The notes under the pieces were generated by a model. The model was not told the origin of the DNA and made no database searches. It worked only from the letters and a program-made list of their open reading frames with translations. Made by a program: the position numbers and the translations under genes. Shown one piece after another: positions 38,354 to 49,981 of a stretch of DNA of 64,000 bases. Source of the stretch: Methylotenera versatilis 79 (GTDB lineage: Bacteria > Pseudomonadota > Gammaproteobacteria > Burkholderiales > Methylophilaceae); the NCBI RefSeq assembly GCF_000384375.1, contig NZ_ARVX01000001.1, positions 1,798,001-1,862,000 on the forward strand, read 5' to 3'. Within the stretch, counting starts at the first letter, position 1. Each line of letters starts with the position of its first letter.

Positions 38354-40201
38354 TTATACAAAGCTACGTGGGCGACGTGGTGCAGAATCTCCACCACTGC
38401 GTGCTGGACGGTCGCTAGTTGGACGCGGACGTGGATTACCAAACTTTTCGCCGGTGTTATTTCTTGGTGCTGCACTGCGTGGAGCATCGCCGCGCGGAGC
38501 TGAGCGTGAACCTTCGCGATTTGGTCTGTCACCAAAACTGCCTTCTGGTTTACGCGCATAAGGCCTGTTTTCTGTTGTTCGTGGAGCACCAGTTCTATCA
38601 CCTGTTTTTCCGCCGAAACCTTTGCTTAATTCGCGTGCGAATTGCATATCGGTATCTTTAGTATAGCTACGGCTATTGCCATCTACTTCGCGTGAAGTAG
38701 TTGAGCGGTTGTTTTCATTGCTATTAGCAAAACGATCGCTGTTACGTGCTGGACGCTCTGAGTTTGAAAACGCAGGTTTGTCACCAAAAGCAGGGCGGTC
38801 GCCGAATGAGCGAGCAGGACGTGCGCCATCATGTGTGCGCTCTTTGTTACGGTCGTTAAAGCCGCCAGAACGTGCACCATAGGTTTTTTCACCTGCTGGT
38901 TTTTCGCCCATGATTCTATCGCCGAAACTACCGCGGTTATTGTCACGTGATTGGTAACCGCCACGGTCACCTGGTTTGTGTGCAGAACGTTCGTTACGGC
39001 CACCACGGTCACTGCGGTCACCATTGCCACGTCTTGCGCCATCTTTGCCAGAACCAGTGCTAAAGCTGCGTTTTGGTTCAAAGCCTTCAACTACAGTTGC
39101 GTCTAGTTTTTGACCAGTATATTGCTCGATTTTGCGCAATAAATGCCTATCCATATTCGATGCAAATGAAATCGCGATACCAGTTTTACCAGCGCGACCA
39201 GTACGACCGATACGATGTACGTAATCTTCCGCAAATTTTGGTAAATCGTAATTGATTACGTGGCTAATACCTTGCACGTCGATACCACGCGCTGCAACAT
39301 CGGTTGCAACTAATACTTTTACATCGCCCTGACGTAATTTAGTCAAAGTACGGTTACGCGCACCTTGTGTCATATCACCGTGCAACGCGGCTGTTTTGTG
39401 GCCAGCTGCATATAAGTCTTCTGCCAACACATCGGCATGACGCTTAGTGCTAGTGAAGATAATCGCTTGGTTCATGTCTGGTGCGATCAACAAATGCTCA
39501 AGTAATTTGTTTTTATGCGTCATGTCATCTACAAAATGCATACGTTGTTCAATATTGGCATGTTTTTCTTTTTGGCCAGCAACTTGAAGTGTGATTGGAT
39601 TGGTTAAGAATTGTTTACCAATATGCATGATGCCATCTAATGTGGCTGAGAATAATAGTGTTTGACGCTCTTTAGGCAAAGCCTCACAGATGCGTTCTAC
39701 ATCTGGCATAAAGCCCATATCTAACATACGGTCTGCTTCGTCCAAAATCAACATTTGCAAACGGCTTAAATCAATACGGCCGCGTTCCATGTGATCAATA
39801 AAACGACCTGGTGTGGCGACTAAAATATCCAATGGTTGTGAAAGTAATTTGTTTTGCAATGGGTAAGGCATACCACCGACGATACTGACTGTACGTGCGC
39901 GAATATATTTACCATATTTACGTGCAGCTTCGTTCACTTGAGCCGCTAATTCGCGTGTTGGAGTTAATACTAAAATACGTGGGCCACGGCTGCTTAGTGC
40001 ATGCGGTGTAGCCAATAAGTTAAGTGCTGGCAATGTGAATGCCGCTGTTTTACCTGTACCAGTTTGAGCAGAAGCCATGATGTCACGGCCTTCTAAAGCG
40101 GGTGGAATCGCTTGTGCTTGTACAGCAGTTGGGGTTTCATAGCCTGCTTCAAGCACGGCACGTAGAATGGTTGGGTGTAGATTTAATGAATCAAAAGACA
40201 A
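38354..40201 (-). CDS. DEAD-box RNA helicase (RhlE/CsdA-like) with long RG-rich tail
   Basis: A 615-residue helicase with all core motifs in the first 375 residues (ASAQTGTGKTAAF, PTRELAAQ, LDEADRMLDMGF, SAT, DVAARGID, HRIGRTGRAG). A roughly 230-residue tail rich in Arg, Gly, Ser, Asp and Asn follows (repeats of FGDRPAF/ERPARNSDR type), a typical low-complexity RNA-binding tail. The best start is TTG at 40201, giving M-S-F-D-S-L-N-L, with AAAGGGA 7 nt upstream; the frame stays open to another TTG at 40243 without support. It is preceded by a roughly 270-nt leader with strong secondary structure and a consensus promoter, reminiscent of cold-shock helicase genes. Confidence 0.9.
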   Translation of the reverse strand: MSFDSLNLHPTILRAVLEAGYETPTAVQAQAIPPALEGRDIMASAQTGTGKTAAFTLPALNLLATPHALSSRGPRILVLTPTRELAAQVNEAARKYGKYIRARTVSIVGGMPYPLQNKLLSQPLDILVATPGRFIDHMERGRIDLSRLQMLILDEADRMLDMGFMPDVERICEALPKERQTLLFSATLDGIMHIGKQFLTNPITLQVAGQKEKHANIEQRMHFVDDMTHKNKLLEHLLIAPDMNQAIIFTSTKRHADVLAEDLYAAGHKTAALHGDMTQGARNRTLTKLRQGDVKVLVATDVAARGIDVQGISHVINYDLPKFAEDYVHRIGRTGRAGKTGIAISFASNMDRHLLRKIEQYTGQKLDATVVEGFEPKRSFSTGSGKDGARRGNGDRSDRGGRNERSAHKPGDRGGYQSRDNNRGSFGDRIMGEKPAGEKTYGARSGGFNDRNKERTHDGARPARSFGDRPAFGDKPAFSNSERPARNSDRFANSNENNRSTTSREVDGNSRSYTKDTDMQFARELSKGFGGKTGDRTGAPRTTENRPYARKPEGSFGDRPNREGSRSAPRGDAPRSAAPRNNTGEKFGNPRPRPTSDRPARSGGDSAPRRPRSFV

Positions 40202-40480
40202 AATAATGTCCCTTTCTAATAAGTACAAAAAGGGCGCAAGCAATCACATTTATGTTGAATGATTTTTCAACATAAAACGCGTAAAGCATATATTTATAAA
40301 AACAATATTTTAAATGCTTTTTACCAGCGCACGGGCATAGCCGCTAACCAGTAAAAGATAGATTGCTTGTATAAAAGAATCTATATGATAGTTGCTTCAA
40401 CATTTCACGAGCAACAATTGGGTCAGGGCAATGAGTCTAAAACTAAACTTTTATTGCTAACTTAGCTTTAAGTTGTGCGC
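40202..40480 (-). promoter_or_regulatory. Long structured 5' leader of the helicase operon
   Basis: No ORF. From the promoter at 40481-40508 transcription would start near 40474, leaving about 270 nt before the TTG. It contains an 11-bp inverted repeat (40249-40259 / 40266-40276, TTTATGTTGAA / TTCAACATAAA) about 50 nt before the start. Further imperfect repeats lie around 40281-40365, such as CTTTTTACCAGCG against CGCTAACCAGTAAAAG. A thermo- or autoregulated leader is an inference. Confidence 0.5.
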
Positions 40481-40508
40481 ATTATAAGCATTAATTTTAC
40501 TTTGTCAA
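40481..40508 (-). promoter_or_regulatory. Consensus sigma-70 promoter of the helicase operon
   Basis: On the minus strand TTGACA (40508-40503), a 16-bp spacer and TATAAT (40486-40481). Both hexamers are perfect consensus, the best sigma-70 promoter I see in the window. Confidence 0.8.
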
Positions 40509-40552
40509 AGGTTTATTCTGGTTTAATCAGCAGTTAATGGCTGTTTATGTGT

Positions 40553-40558
40553 TAAAAT
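40553..40558 (+). promoter_or_regulatory. Predicted -10 box of typA
   Basis: TAAAAT within TGTTAAAATCGCGCCC, just upstream of the typA start candidates; no good -35 seen. If used, transcripts start near 40565, so the in-frame ATG at 40537 cannot be the start. Confidence 0.35.
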
Positions 40559-40587
40559 CGCGCCCTTTCAAACCAATGGCTTCATCT

Positions 40588-42408
40588 ATGTCTACACCTA
40601 ATTCTCGAAATCTGCGCAACGTCGCTATTATTGCCCACGTTGACCATGGTAAAACCACCATGGTAGATAAACTTTTACAACAAGCTGGTACGTTTGCTTC
40701 TCACCACGCAGTGGTTGAGCGGGTGATGGACAGCAACGATCTTGAAAAAGAACGTGGCATTACCATTTTGGCTAAAAATACTGCCTTGGTTTACGAAGGC
40801 ACACATATTAATATCGTCGATACGCCAGGCCATGCGGACTTTGGCGGCGAAGTTGAACGTGTATTAGGTATGGTGGATGGTGTGGTCTTGTTAGTGGATG
40901 CCGTTGAAGGCCCAATGCCACAAACGCGTTTCGTCACTAAAAAGGCGTTAGCGCTTGGTTTAAAACCAATCGTGGTGATTAATAAAGTAGACCGTCCTGG
41001 TGCGCGAACTGATTGGGTAATTAATCATACCTTTGATTTGTTTGCTAACTTAGGTGCAACCGATGAGCAATTAGACTTTCCAGTAGTTTACGCTTCAGCT
41101 TTAAATGGCTTTGCGATGTTGGATATGAAAACACCGTCTGACAATATGCGCGCGTTGTTTGAAACCATTATCAGCCATGTTGCACCACCAGCGGGTGACC
41201 CTGCAGCGCCATTGCAAATGCAAATTTCAGCTTTAGATTATTCTACATATACTGGCCGCCTTGGCGTTGGTCGTGTCACAAACGGCAAAATCAAAACAGG
41301 TCAAGCTGTGACGATTATGAACGAAGATAAACAAGTCTCGACGGGTAAAATTAACCAAGTGCTTGGTTTTAAAGGTCTTGAGCGTGTGCCAGTTGAAGAA
41401 GCTGAAGCAGGCGATATCGTGATTATTTCTGGCTTGGATGAAATTGGTATTGGCTTTACGATTTGCGATCGCGAAAACCCAAAAGGTTTACCGCATCTAG
41501 GTGTGGATGAACCAACGCTGACGATGGACTTTATGGTAAATACCTCGCCTTTAGCAGGTACAGAAGGCAAATTCGTTACTTCACGTCAGATTCGTGACCG
41601 TTTAACAAAAGAGCTTTTAGTGAATGTGGCTTTACGCGTGGATGAAACAGCCGATGCGGATATCTTCCGCGTTTCTGGCCGTGGCGAACTGCATTTAACG
41701 ATTCTATTAGAGAATATGCGTCGCGAAGGCTTCGAAATGGCAGTAGGTAAGCCAAAAGTGGTATTCCGCGAAATTAACGGTGAAAAATGTGAGCCATACG
41801 AAATTCTAACGGTAGACTTAGAAGATGATAACCAAGGTGCTGTGATGGAAGAACTAGGCCGCCGCCGTGGTGATATGATCAATATGGAGTCTGACGGTAA
41901 TGGTCGCACACGTTTAGAGTATAGAATTCCAGCGCGTGGCTTAATCGGTTTCCAAGGCGAGTTTTTGACATTAACACGCGGTACAGGCCTGATGGCACAT
42001 ATTTTTGATGAATATGCGCCAGTGAAAGCGGATATGCCAGGTCGTCGTAATGGTGTATTGATTTCTTCTGAGCAGGGCGAAGCAGTTGCTTACGCGTTAT
42101 GGAAATTGCAAGATCGCGGAAAAATGTTTGCTGTTCCTGGTGATAAATTGTACGAAGGCATGGTGATTGGTATTCACAGTCGCGATAACGATTTAATTGT
42201 TAACCCGATTAAAGGTAAACAATTAACCAACGTGCGTTCATCTGGTACTGATGAAGCCGTGCGTTTGATTACACCAATCGCATTAACCTTAGAATCAGCA
42301 GTAGAGTTTATTGATGATGATGAGTTGGTTGAAATTACACCAAAAACAATCCGTATTCGTAAACGTTACTTGCTTGAGCATGAGCGTAAACGTTCTGCAA
42401 AAGAATAG
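40588..42408 (+). CDS. typA: Ribosome-associated GTPase TypA/BipA
   Basis: A 606-residue translational GTPase with G1 [10 protein letters not shown]2 ERGITI, G3 [11 protein letters not shown] and G4 NKVDRPGAR, then EF-G-like domains II, III and V and the BipA-specific C-terminal domain ([15 protein letters not shown]). It binds 70S ribosomes near the A site and matters for growth at low temperature and 50S assembly. In-frame ATGs lie at 40537, 40576 and 40588. The last gives [14 protein letters not shown], closest to family N-termini and downstream of the probable -10 box. It diverges from the helicase operon and is followed by a terminator. Confidence 0.95.
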   Translation: MSTPNSRNLRNVAIIAHVDHGKTTMVDKLLQQAGTFASHHAVVERVMDSNDLEKERGITILAKNTALVYEGTHINIVDTPGHADFGGEVERVLGMVDGVVLLVDAVEGPMPQTRFVTKKALALGLKPIVVINKVDRPGARTDWVINHTFDLFANLGATDEQLDFPVVYASALNGFAMLDMKTPSDNMRALFETIISHVAPPAGDPAAPLQMQISALDYSTYTGRLGVGRVTNGKIKTGQAVTIMNEDKQVSTGKINQVLGFKGLERVPVEEAEAGDIVIISGLDEIGIGFTICDRENPKGLPHLGVDEPTLTMDFMVNTSPLAGTEGKFVTSRQIRDRLTKELLVNVALRVDETADADIFRVSGRGELHLTILLENMRREGFEMAVGKPKVVFREINGEKCEPYEILTVDLEDDNQGAVMEELGRRRGDMINMESDGNGRTRLEYRIPARGLIGFQGEFLTLTRGTGLMAHIFDEYAPVKADMPGRRNGVLISSEQGEAVAYALWKLQDRGKMFAVPGDKLYEGMVIGIHSRDNDLIVNPIKGKQLTNVRSSGTDEAVRLITPIALTLESAVEFIDDDELVEITPKTIRIRKRYLLEHERKRSAKE

Positions 42409-42430
42409 TTAACACTTTAAATGATGCAAT

Positions 42431-42458
42431 AAAAAAGCCAGCGAAAGCTGGCTTTTTT
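42431..42458. terminator. Bidirectional intrinsic terminator
   Basis: Stem AAAAAAGCCAGC / GCTGGCTTTTTT with a GAAA loop, between convergent typA and the ABC-F gene. It has the same stem as the terminator at 4142-4168. Confidence 0.92.
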
Positions 42459-42494
42459 GTTTAAAAATAATGGTTAACTATTCAACACTCTGAT

Positions 42495-44090
42495 TTACTC
42501 AACACCTTGGCTTGCCAAATAATCTTCATAATTACCCGTGAAGTCGACAATGCCATCTGCCTTGATTTCAATGATTCGCGTGGCGATTGAGCTAACGAAT
42601 TCACGGTCATGGCTGACAAAGAACAGCGTACCTTTGTATTTATCCAAAGCGGTATTTAATGCTTCAATCGATTCCATATCCATATGGTTGGTCGGTTCAT
42701 CCATCAGCATCACGTTGGTGCGTGCTAGCATCATTTTTCCGTATAACATACGACCTTTTTCACCACCAGATAACACTTTGACAGATTTTTTGGTATCGTC
42801 TCCACCAAATAACAAGCGGCCAAGCATGCTGCGTACCACTTGGTCATCGTCACCTGCTTGGCGGTAGAGCGTCATCCATTCAAACAAATCTTCGCCGTTT
42901 TCAAACTCGTATTCGTGATCTTGCGCAAAATAGCCAATGGTAGCTTTTTCTGCCCATTTCACTTCGCCATGGTTAGGATGCAAATCTCTAGCCAGACAGC
43001 GTAAAAAAGTCGTTTTACCAATACCATTTTCGCCGATAATCGCCACTTTTTCGCCAGCCTCAAACATTAACTCAACATCATTGAATAATATTTTATCGAA
43101 GCCATGACTGACTTTTTTAAGCTCTACCGCATTGCGGTACAGCTTCTCTCGCTCATCATATTCAAAGCGGATAAACGGATATTGACGGCTTGATGGCTTA
43201 AATTCTTTAATTTCAATTTTATCAATTTTTTTAGCGCGGCTGGTTGCTTGCTTGGCTTTTGAAGCATTGGCAGAGAAGCGGCGCACGAAATCTTGTAACT
43301 CGGCGACCATCTGCTTGGCCTTGTCATTATCTTTGGTTGCTTGCGCGCGTGCAGCAGTGCTCGCTTCCATATAATCATCATAATTACCTGGATACATAGC
43401 AATTTTGCCAAAATCCATATCGCAAGTGTGCGTACATACTTGGTTTAAAAAGTGACGGTCATGCGAAATAATGACCATGGTGCAATCACGATTATTCAGT
43501 ACGTCTTCTAACCAGCGAATGGTGTTGATGTCCAAGTTATTGGTTGGCTCATCCAGCAGCAAAATATCTGGATTAGAAAACAGCGCTTGTACTAACAAAA
43601 CACGTAATTTCCAACCTGGTGCGACAGCACTCATTGGTCCGTTGTGCTGTTCGATAGGAATACCTACGCCTAATAACAGCTCACCAGCACGTGCTTCAGC
43701 GGTATAACCATCAAACTCTGCAAACACGCCTTCTAGTTCAGCAGCGTGCATATAGTCGTCTTCTGTCGCCTCTAAATTGGCGTAAATGGCATCGCGCTCT
43801 TGCATGGCTGCCCACATTTGCTCATGGCCCATCATTACAACGTCTAGTACGCGTTGATCTTCATAAGCAAACTGATCCTGGCGAAGAAATGCCATACGTT
43901 CATGGCTATCGATTGAAATATTGCCTGCGGTAGGTGTTAACTCACCAGCCAGCACTTTCATATAGGTGGATTTTCCACAACCATTGGCACCGATTAAACC
44001 ATAGCGATTACTATCGCCAAATTTGACAGATACGTTTTCAAACAGTGGCTTTGCGCCAAATTGCATGGTGATATTGTTACTAATTAACAC
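42495..44090 (-). CDS. ybiT: ABC-F ATPase, YbiT type
   Basis: A 531-residue protein, the length of E. coli YbiT (530), and its N-terminus follows YbiT closely ([17 protein letters not shown]). Two ABC domains are present: Walker [10 protein letters not shown] and GENGIGKTT, Walker [12 protein letters not shown] and [10 protein letters not shown], joined by a charged linker. There are no membrane segments. ABC-F proteins bind the ribosomal E site and relieve translation stalls; the exact role of YbiT is less defined. Confidence 0.93.
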   Translation of the reverse strand: MLISNNITMQFGAKPLFENVSVKFGDSNRYGLIGANGCGKSTYMKVLAGELTPTAGNISIDSHERMAFLRQDQFAYEDQRVLDVVMMGHEQMWAAMQERDAIYANLEATEDDYMHAAELEGVFAEFDGYTAEARAGELLLGVGIPIEQHNGPMSAVAPGWKLRVLLVQALFSNPDILLLDEPTNNLDINTIRWLEDVLNNRDCTMVIISHDRHFLNQVCTHTCDMDFGKIAMYPGNYDDYMEASTAARAQATKDNDKAKQMVAELQDFVRRFSANASKAKQATSRAKKIDKIEIKEFKPSSRQYPFIRFEYDEREKLYRNAVELKKVSHGFDKILFNDVELMFEAGEKVAIIGENGIGKTTFLRCLARDLHPNHGEVKWAEKATIGYFAQDHEYEFENGEDLFEWMTLYRQAGDDDQVVRSMLGRLLFGGDDTKKSVKVLSGGEKGRMLYGKMMLARTNVMLMDEPTNHMDMESIEALNTALDKYKGTLFFVSHDREFVSSIATRIIEIKADGIVDFTGNYEDYLASQGVE

Positions 44091-44187
44091 AGTGATACCT
44101 TAAAAATAATGGTGAATAAGTTGAGCGTAAATACTGAAGTTTTGATTTTAGAATTTCGCTTTTAGAATTTGTTTTTAGAAATAGTGA

Positions 44188-44805
44188 TTAGAATTTATTG
44201 TAAGTAACAACTTCGTTAAAATCTAACTGCCCAGCGCGTTGCATAGCGGGTTTAATGGCCTTGCCAACCGTAATAAACATGGCTGGAACATGGTCAGCTG
44301 GTATGTTGATTAATTTTGCTACCGCATCAAAATCAAATCCATCCATTGGACAAGTGTCGTAACCCATTTCTTTTGCCGCCAGCATAATAGTTTGCGCGGC
44401 AATGCCACATGAACGCATCGCTTCATCGCGTTGTACGCGCTCATTATTTTCGTAATAATGGCTAATCGCAGGGACTAATTGGTCTTGCACAACTTGTGGC
44501 GCATTGGCCCAATAACGGCTTGGTTGTTTTGCCCAAGCTTGTAAATCGGCGGTTAATATAATGAGTAAAGAGGCTTCTTCCACTTGTGCTTGATTCCAAC
44601 TGACTGCACGAATTTGCTGACGCAGGACAGGATCAGTCACCACCACAAAACGCCAATGCTGAATATTAAATGCAGTGGGCGATAACAGGGCGAGCGACAA
44701 CAATGACTCAATTTCTGCCTGTGTCATTTTATGATTGGTATCGTAATGTTTGATCGAGCGGCGAGTTTGTATGGCTTCAATAACGTTCAAAATGCTTAAT
44801 CCCAA
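44188..44805 (-). CDS. Nitroreductase-family flavoprotein
   Basis: A 205-residue NAD(P)H-dependent FMN oxidoreductase. It has the FMN-phosphate motif near the N-terminus (AIQTRRSIKHYD), SPTAFNIQHWRF and a C-terminal GYDTCPMDGFD region. The most upstream start is TTG at 44805; a second TTG at 44790 (M-N-V-I-E-A-I-Q) has TTGGGA 9 nt upstream and may be the real one. Physiological substrate unknown; the family reduces quinones and nitro-compounds. Confidence 0.88.
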   Translation of the reverse strand: MGLSILNVIEAIQTRRSIKHYDTNHKMTQAEIESLLSLALLSPTAFNIQHWRFVVVTDPVLRQQIRAVSWNQAQVEEASLLIILTADLQAWAKQPSRYWANAPQVVQDQLVPAISHYYENNERVQRDEAMRSCGIAAQTIMLAAKEMGYDTCPMDGFDFDAVAKLINIPADHVPAMFITVGKAIKPAMQRAGQLDFNEVVTYNKF

Positions 44806-44832
44806 AAAATCAATAATATTGTCAATAGTATT

Positions 44833-45345
44833 TTAAGAATACTGTATTGCGGTAATGGTTAACTCTTGGTTACCAGCAGGCCGCAACCAAATAACTGCTT
44901 CGTCTAATTTATGCCCAATTAAAGCTTGGCCAAGCGGCGATGTGTAGCTGATTTTATTGGCTTTGATATCCGCTTCATCTTCGCCCACAATCGTATAAAT
45001 ATGGTTGTTACCAGCTTCATCTTCAACTGTAACTACTGCGCCAAATACCACTGTTTGGCTATCTGCCTTTGCTTGCGTGGCATTTTCTCCGATAATAAGC
45101 GCGCTTTCTAAGCGCGCTGCTACATAACGTAAATCGCGATTAACGACTGCTAATTGCTGCATTGCAGTTTGGTCATCTTTTTTACTGCTTAAATCTACAC
45201 GCTGCTTTTCCAGTGCTTCTGCTAAATCTTCTAACTGTTTATAACCATTTATTGTGACGTAGTTGGCATGCTGGCTGATAGGCCGTTCTGGCACATCGGT
45301 ACCAGCATGTTCTAAATCATCTTCTTTAACAAATCCGCGGCTCAT
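44833..45345 (-). CDS. greB: Transcription elongation factor GreB
   Basis: A 170-residue GreA/GreB-family protein starting MSRGFVKEDDLE as in betaproteobacterial GreB. It has an N-terminal coiled coil (about 30-90) carrying acidic residues at its tip (SSKKDDQTAMQQLAVVNRDL) and a C-terminal FKBP-like domain (VTVEDEAGNNHIYTIVGEDEAD; SYTSPLGQALIG). It inserts into the RNA polymerase secondary channel and stimulates cleavage of backtracked RNA. A terminator separates it from the upstream lipoprotein gene. Confidence 0.92.
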   Translation of the reverse strand: MSRGFVKEDDLEHAGTDVPERPISQHANYVTINGYKQLEDLAEALEKQRVDLSSKKDDQTAMQQLAVVNRDLRYVAARLESALIIGENATQAKADSQTVVFGAVVTVEDEAGNNHIYTIVGEDEADIKANKISYTSPLGQALIGHKLDEAVIWLRPAGNQELTITAIQYS

Positions 45346-45350
45346 AAAAA

Positions 45351-45390
45351 AGTTTAAGCCAAGCGTAATAAAATAAGCTTGGCTTTTTAG
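45351..45390 (-). terminator. Intrinsic terminator after the lipoprotein gene
   Basis: A 9-bp stem AAGCCAAGC / GCTTGGCTT (45356-45364, 45377-45385), followed on the minus strand by AAACTTTTTT. It lies between the lipoprotein gene and greB. Confidence 0.65.
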
Positions 45391-45415
45391 GCTTTAAATT
45401 TAATTTAATCCATTA

Positions 45416-45868
45416 TTAAATTGGCGTATCAATAAATTCAATCGCCACATCATTGTATGCGGCTAAATCGGTCAATTTTTGGCGCGTTTCTTTTGCGCCA
45501 ATTACAATCACTTTTGAGCCACTTATTTTTTCTTTGTTATTAGTCAGCGCTTTTGCCAGCGTAGTTCCTGTTAATGATTCATCCTCACCTGCCACAATTA
45601 CTGTGCGGGTTTTAAGCGCAAGGCTACTTGTAATAGCAACTACTTTGCCATTGTTAACACCTTTTTCAACCGCACAATTGGCTAAATGCGGCGCAATAAA
45701 TCCGTTGGGCGCATCAATAAACACTAATGTATTTTTTTCGTCAGGGTATTTAGCATTTACAGCATCAAAAATCTTTTGTGGTTGTTGATTGTAAGCGTGT
45801 TTATCTGTGGCACAGGCAGCAAGTGTCAGCAGTAACATGCTAAAAATTACAAATTTTGCTAGCTTCAT
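45416..45868 (-). CDS. Small predicted lipoprotein, function unknown
   Basis: A 150-residue protein with a lipoprotein signal peptide: basic start, hydrophobic core and lipobox L-A-A-C with lipidated C19. The mature part has an alternating beta/alpha look (NTLVFIDAPNG, KVVAITSSLALKTRTVIVAGEDE, KVIVIGAKETRQKLTDLA), suggesting a small Rossmann-like fold. I do not recognise a family. It has its own terminator and is probably monocistronic. AAGGACGCACA precedes the ATG. Confidence 0.75.
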   Translation of the reverse strand: MKLAKFVIFSMLLLTLAACATDKHAYNQQPQKIFDAVNAKYPDEKNTLVFIDAPNGFIAPHLANCAVEKGVNNGKVVAITSSLALKTRTVIVAGEDESLTGTTLAKALTNNKEKISGSKVIVIGAKETRQKLTDLAAYNDVAIEFIDTPI

Positions 45869-45954
45869 TGTGCGTCCTTTTCAAAATTACATCGCATCAT
45901 ATCATAATGAAAAAACGTAACCTATTGATAAATCTAAAAAATTAAGTAAATTGC

Positions 45955-47541
45955 TTATTCCCACTCAATGGTTGCAGGTGGTTTTCCAGAAATATCGTAC
46001 ACCACACGGTTAATGCCTCTAACCTCATTGATAATGCGATTAGACACTTTTCCTAATAAAGCATAAGGCAGTTCTGCCCAATGCGCGGTCATAAAATCAC
46101 TAGTGACAACGGCACGTAATGCCACAACATAATCATAAGTACGGCCATCGCCCATTACGCCAACCGACTTAACCGGTAAAAACACTGCAAAAGCTTGGCT
46201 AGTCAATGCATACCAACTTTGGCCTGTTTTTTCATCAATGGTATTGCGCAGTTCTTCAATAAAAATAGCATCAGCACGGCGCAATAAATCGGCGAATTCT
46301 GTTTTAACTTCACCTAAAATGCGCACGCCTAAACCAGGGCCTGGGAAAGGGTGGCGATAGACCATATCGTGCGGCAAACCAAGTGCCACGCCTAATTCGC
46401 GCACTTCATCTTTAAATAGATCGCGTAATGGTTCTAATAGTTTTAGCCCTAGCGTTTCAGGCAAACCACCAACATTGTGGTGACTTTTAATCGTCACGGC
46501 TTTTTTGGATTTTGCACCGCCAGATTCAATCACATCTGGATAAATGGTACCTTGCGCCAGCCATTTTGCATTACTTAATTTTTTAGCTTCGGTTTGAAAT
46601 ACTTCAACAAATTCGCGCCCAATAATTTTGCGTTTAGCTTCAGGCTCGCTCACACCATTTAGATGTCCCATAAATTGCGCAGTGGCATCCACGCGAATCA
46701 CTTTTACATGCAAACGGCCAGCAAACATATCCATCACCATGTCGCCTTCATTTAAGCGCAATAAACCGTGGTCTACAAACACACAAGTAAGCTGGTCGCC
46801 AATGGCACGATGGATAAGCGCAGCGGCAACTGAAGAATCGACACCGCCCGATAGTCCTAAGATCACTTCTTCATCGCCTACTTGCGCTTTGATTTTGGCA
46901 ACCGCTTCTTGAATATAGTCACCCATAATCCAGTCAGGTTTTGCTTGGCAAATCTCTAAAACAAAACGCTCAAGCATGGCTTGGCCCAATTTGGTATGCG
47001 TGACCTCTGGATGGAACTGTACGCCGTAAAATTTACGCGCTTCATCTGCAAAAGCGGCAATCGGTGTCGTTTCGTTACTGGCGATTACTTTAAAATTTGG
47101 CGGCAACTCCGTGACTTTATCACCGTGACTCATCCATACATCAATCAGACCATGACCTTGTTCATTGTTACGATTTTGAATATCACGGAATAGTGCAGAA
47201 TGACCACGTGCGCGAATTTCAGCATGGCCAAATTCGCGTTTAGTACCAGCTTCCACTTTGCCGCCCAATTGTTGCGCCATGGTTTGCATGCCGTAGCAAA
47301 TACCCAAAACTGGCACGCCAATTTCAAATACAGCTGAAGGCGCGCTATCTGTTTCCGCCTCATATACGCTGGCATGACTACCAGAAAGAATAATGCCATC
47401 TGCATTAAAACTTTTGACAAAGTCATCTGAAACATCGCAAGGGTGAATTTCACAGTAAACATGTGCTTCACGCACGCGACGCGCGATTAATTGGGTGACT
47501 TGTGAGCCGAAATCGAGAATGAGAATTTTTGAGTGAGACAT
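45955..47541 (-). CDS. guaA: GMP synthase (glutamine-hydrolysing)
   Basis: A 528-residue protein. The class I amidotransferase domain (1-200) has the nucleophile in LGICYGMQ and a catalytic His/Glu in FHPEVTHT; the ATP pyrophosphatase domain has [13 protein letters not shown], and the dimerisation domain lies at the C-terminus, ending PPATIEWE as usual. It converts XMP to GMP. The ATG at 47541 (M-S-H-S-K-I-L) is preferred over a TTG three codons upstream. It lies 130 bp downstream of guaB with a hairpin in between (47564-47596). Confidence 0.97.
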   Translation of the reverse strand: MSHSKILILDFGSQVTQLIARRVREAHVYCEIHPCDVSDDFVKSFNADGIILSGSHASVYEAETDSAPSAVFEIGVPVLGICYGMQTMAQQLGGKVEAGTKREFGHAEIRARGHSALFRDIQNRNNEQGHGLIDVWMSHGDKVTELPPNFKVIASNETTPIAAFADEARKFYGVQFHPEVTHTKLGQAMLERFVLEICQAKPDWIMGDYIQEAVAKIKAQVGDEEVILGLSGGVDSSVAAALIHRAIGDQLTCVFVDHGLLRLNEGDMVMDMFAGRLHVKVIRVDATAQFMGHLNGVSEPEAKRKIIGREFVEVFQTEAKKLSNAKWLAQGTIYPDVIESGGAKSKKAVTIKSHHNVGGLPETLGLKLLEPLRDLFKDEVRELGVALGLPHDMVYRHPFPGPGLGVRILGEVKTEFADLLRRADAIFIEELRNTIDEKTGQSWYALTSQAFAVFLPVKSVGVMGDGRTYDYVVALRAVVTSDFMTAHWAELPYALLGKVSNRIINEVRGINRVVYDISGKPPATIEWE

Positions 47542-47563
47542 TTTTATCAATGCTAAAAGTTAG

Positions 47564-47596
47564 AGGCGACTGATTTAATCGATAAACCAGTCGCCT
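47564..47596 (-). promoter_or_regulatory. Hairpin between guaB and guaA
   Basis: A 9-bp perfect stem AGGCGACTG / CAGTCGCCT with a 15-nt loop, ending 22 nt before the guaA ATG on the minus strand. It is followed by CTAACTTTT, a poor U-tract, so it is more likely an mRNA processing or partial attenuation structure than a full terminator. Confidence 0.5.
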
Positions 47597-47672
47597 TTAT
47601 TTAAATAAATGAATCAATTACGGAGATTAACTTTATCGCGAGTTAACCCATATTTAATGAGCAAAAAGTGAA

Positions 47673-49142
<1,470 letters not shown>

Positions 49143-49399
49143 TTATTTCCAAAACGAGATTATACCGATTTGCAACACTTATTAAAAGTTGAACAATCAA
49201 TTGTGTTAAGAAATCGGTTAAAAATCATCCACTCATAGCTAAATTAAGCATAGTTACGTAAACTTAATGCATAGCAATGCCGTTGTTTGCATAATCTAAA
49301 CTTAAAATCGTTCAGTAAACTTTAATTATAATAAAAATTATCGGCAAATATTATCGCTAAGTATTGTCGTTAAGTAATGATAACTATATTGGGAAAAAA

Positions 49400-49921
49400 A
49401 TGAGATTTGACCATTTGATTGTAGTGTTAGCAGTATTTATAGCGCTGCCAAGTTTAAGTTACGCAGAGCTTTACAAGTGGAAAGATAAAAATGGGCAAAT
49501 GCAATATACCGATACGCCGCCACCTTCAAATATCAAACTTGAAAATCTCAAAGGCAAAAAAAACTTAAGCCCAACAGGTAAAGAGCCATTGTCAACGGTT
49601 ACCAATCCGCAGGCAGTGCCCGCAGCTGCTCCGCGCACCTTTATTGAGCCACCGACGTCAACAGCAAACCCAGAAGATGCTGCCGCAAAAATACGTCAAC
49701 AAAATGCGGAAGCAGAAAAAAAGAACAAGCAGGAAAAAGAATCCCAAGCCAAATTAAAAGCAGAAAACTGCAAAGCGGCAAAGGCTAACTATGAGTCGTA
49801 TGCACAAGGTGGGCGCATTTACAAGATGAATGAAAAAGGTGAGCGCGAATATATGGACGATGCGGGTTTAGAGCAGGGCGCTAATAAAGCGCGCGGTGAA
49901 ATGGCGAAATATTGTAACTAA
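49400..49921 (+). CDS. DUF4124-domain periplasmic protein
   Basis: A 173-residue protein with a signal peptide (MRFDHLIVVLAVFIALPSLS-YA) and an immediate DUF4124 motif (LYKWKDKNGQMQYTDTPPP), a short beta module found in many proteobacterial envelope proteins. The rest is Lys/Glu/Ala-rich and probably helical. The ATG at 49400 has GGGA upstream; an in-frame upstream start at 49364 would bury the signal peptide and is rejected. Function unknown. The 266 bp before it, shared with guaB, hold no gene. Confidence 0.82.
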   Translation: MRFDHLIVVLAVFIALPSLSYAELYKWKDKNGQMQYTDTPPPSNIKLENLKGKKNLSPTGKEPLSTVTNPQAVPAAAPRTFIEPPTSTANPEDAAAKIRQQNAEAEKKNKQEKESQAKLKAENCKAAKANYESYAQGGRIYKMNEKGEREYMDDAGLEQGANKARGEMAKYCN

Positions 49922-49981
49922 TTAAGTGTTAAGTATTTAAAGTAATAAGCTCTTTAATAGCATATTTTATTAACTGCTTTT

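Noticed and set aside
38331-39255. Several open frames antisense to the RG-rich tail of the helicase
   Set aside because: Low-complexity Arg/Gly/Asp coding sequence produces long open shadows; none has protein-like composition or a start signal.
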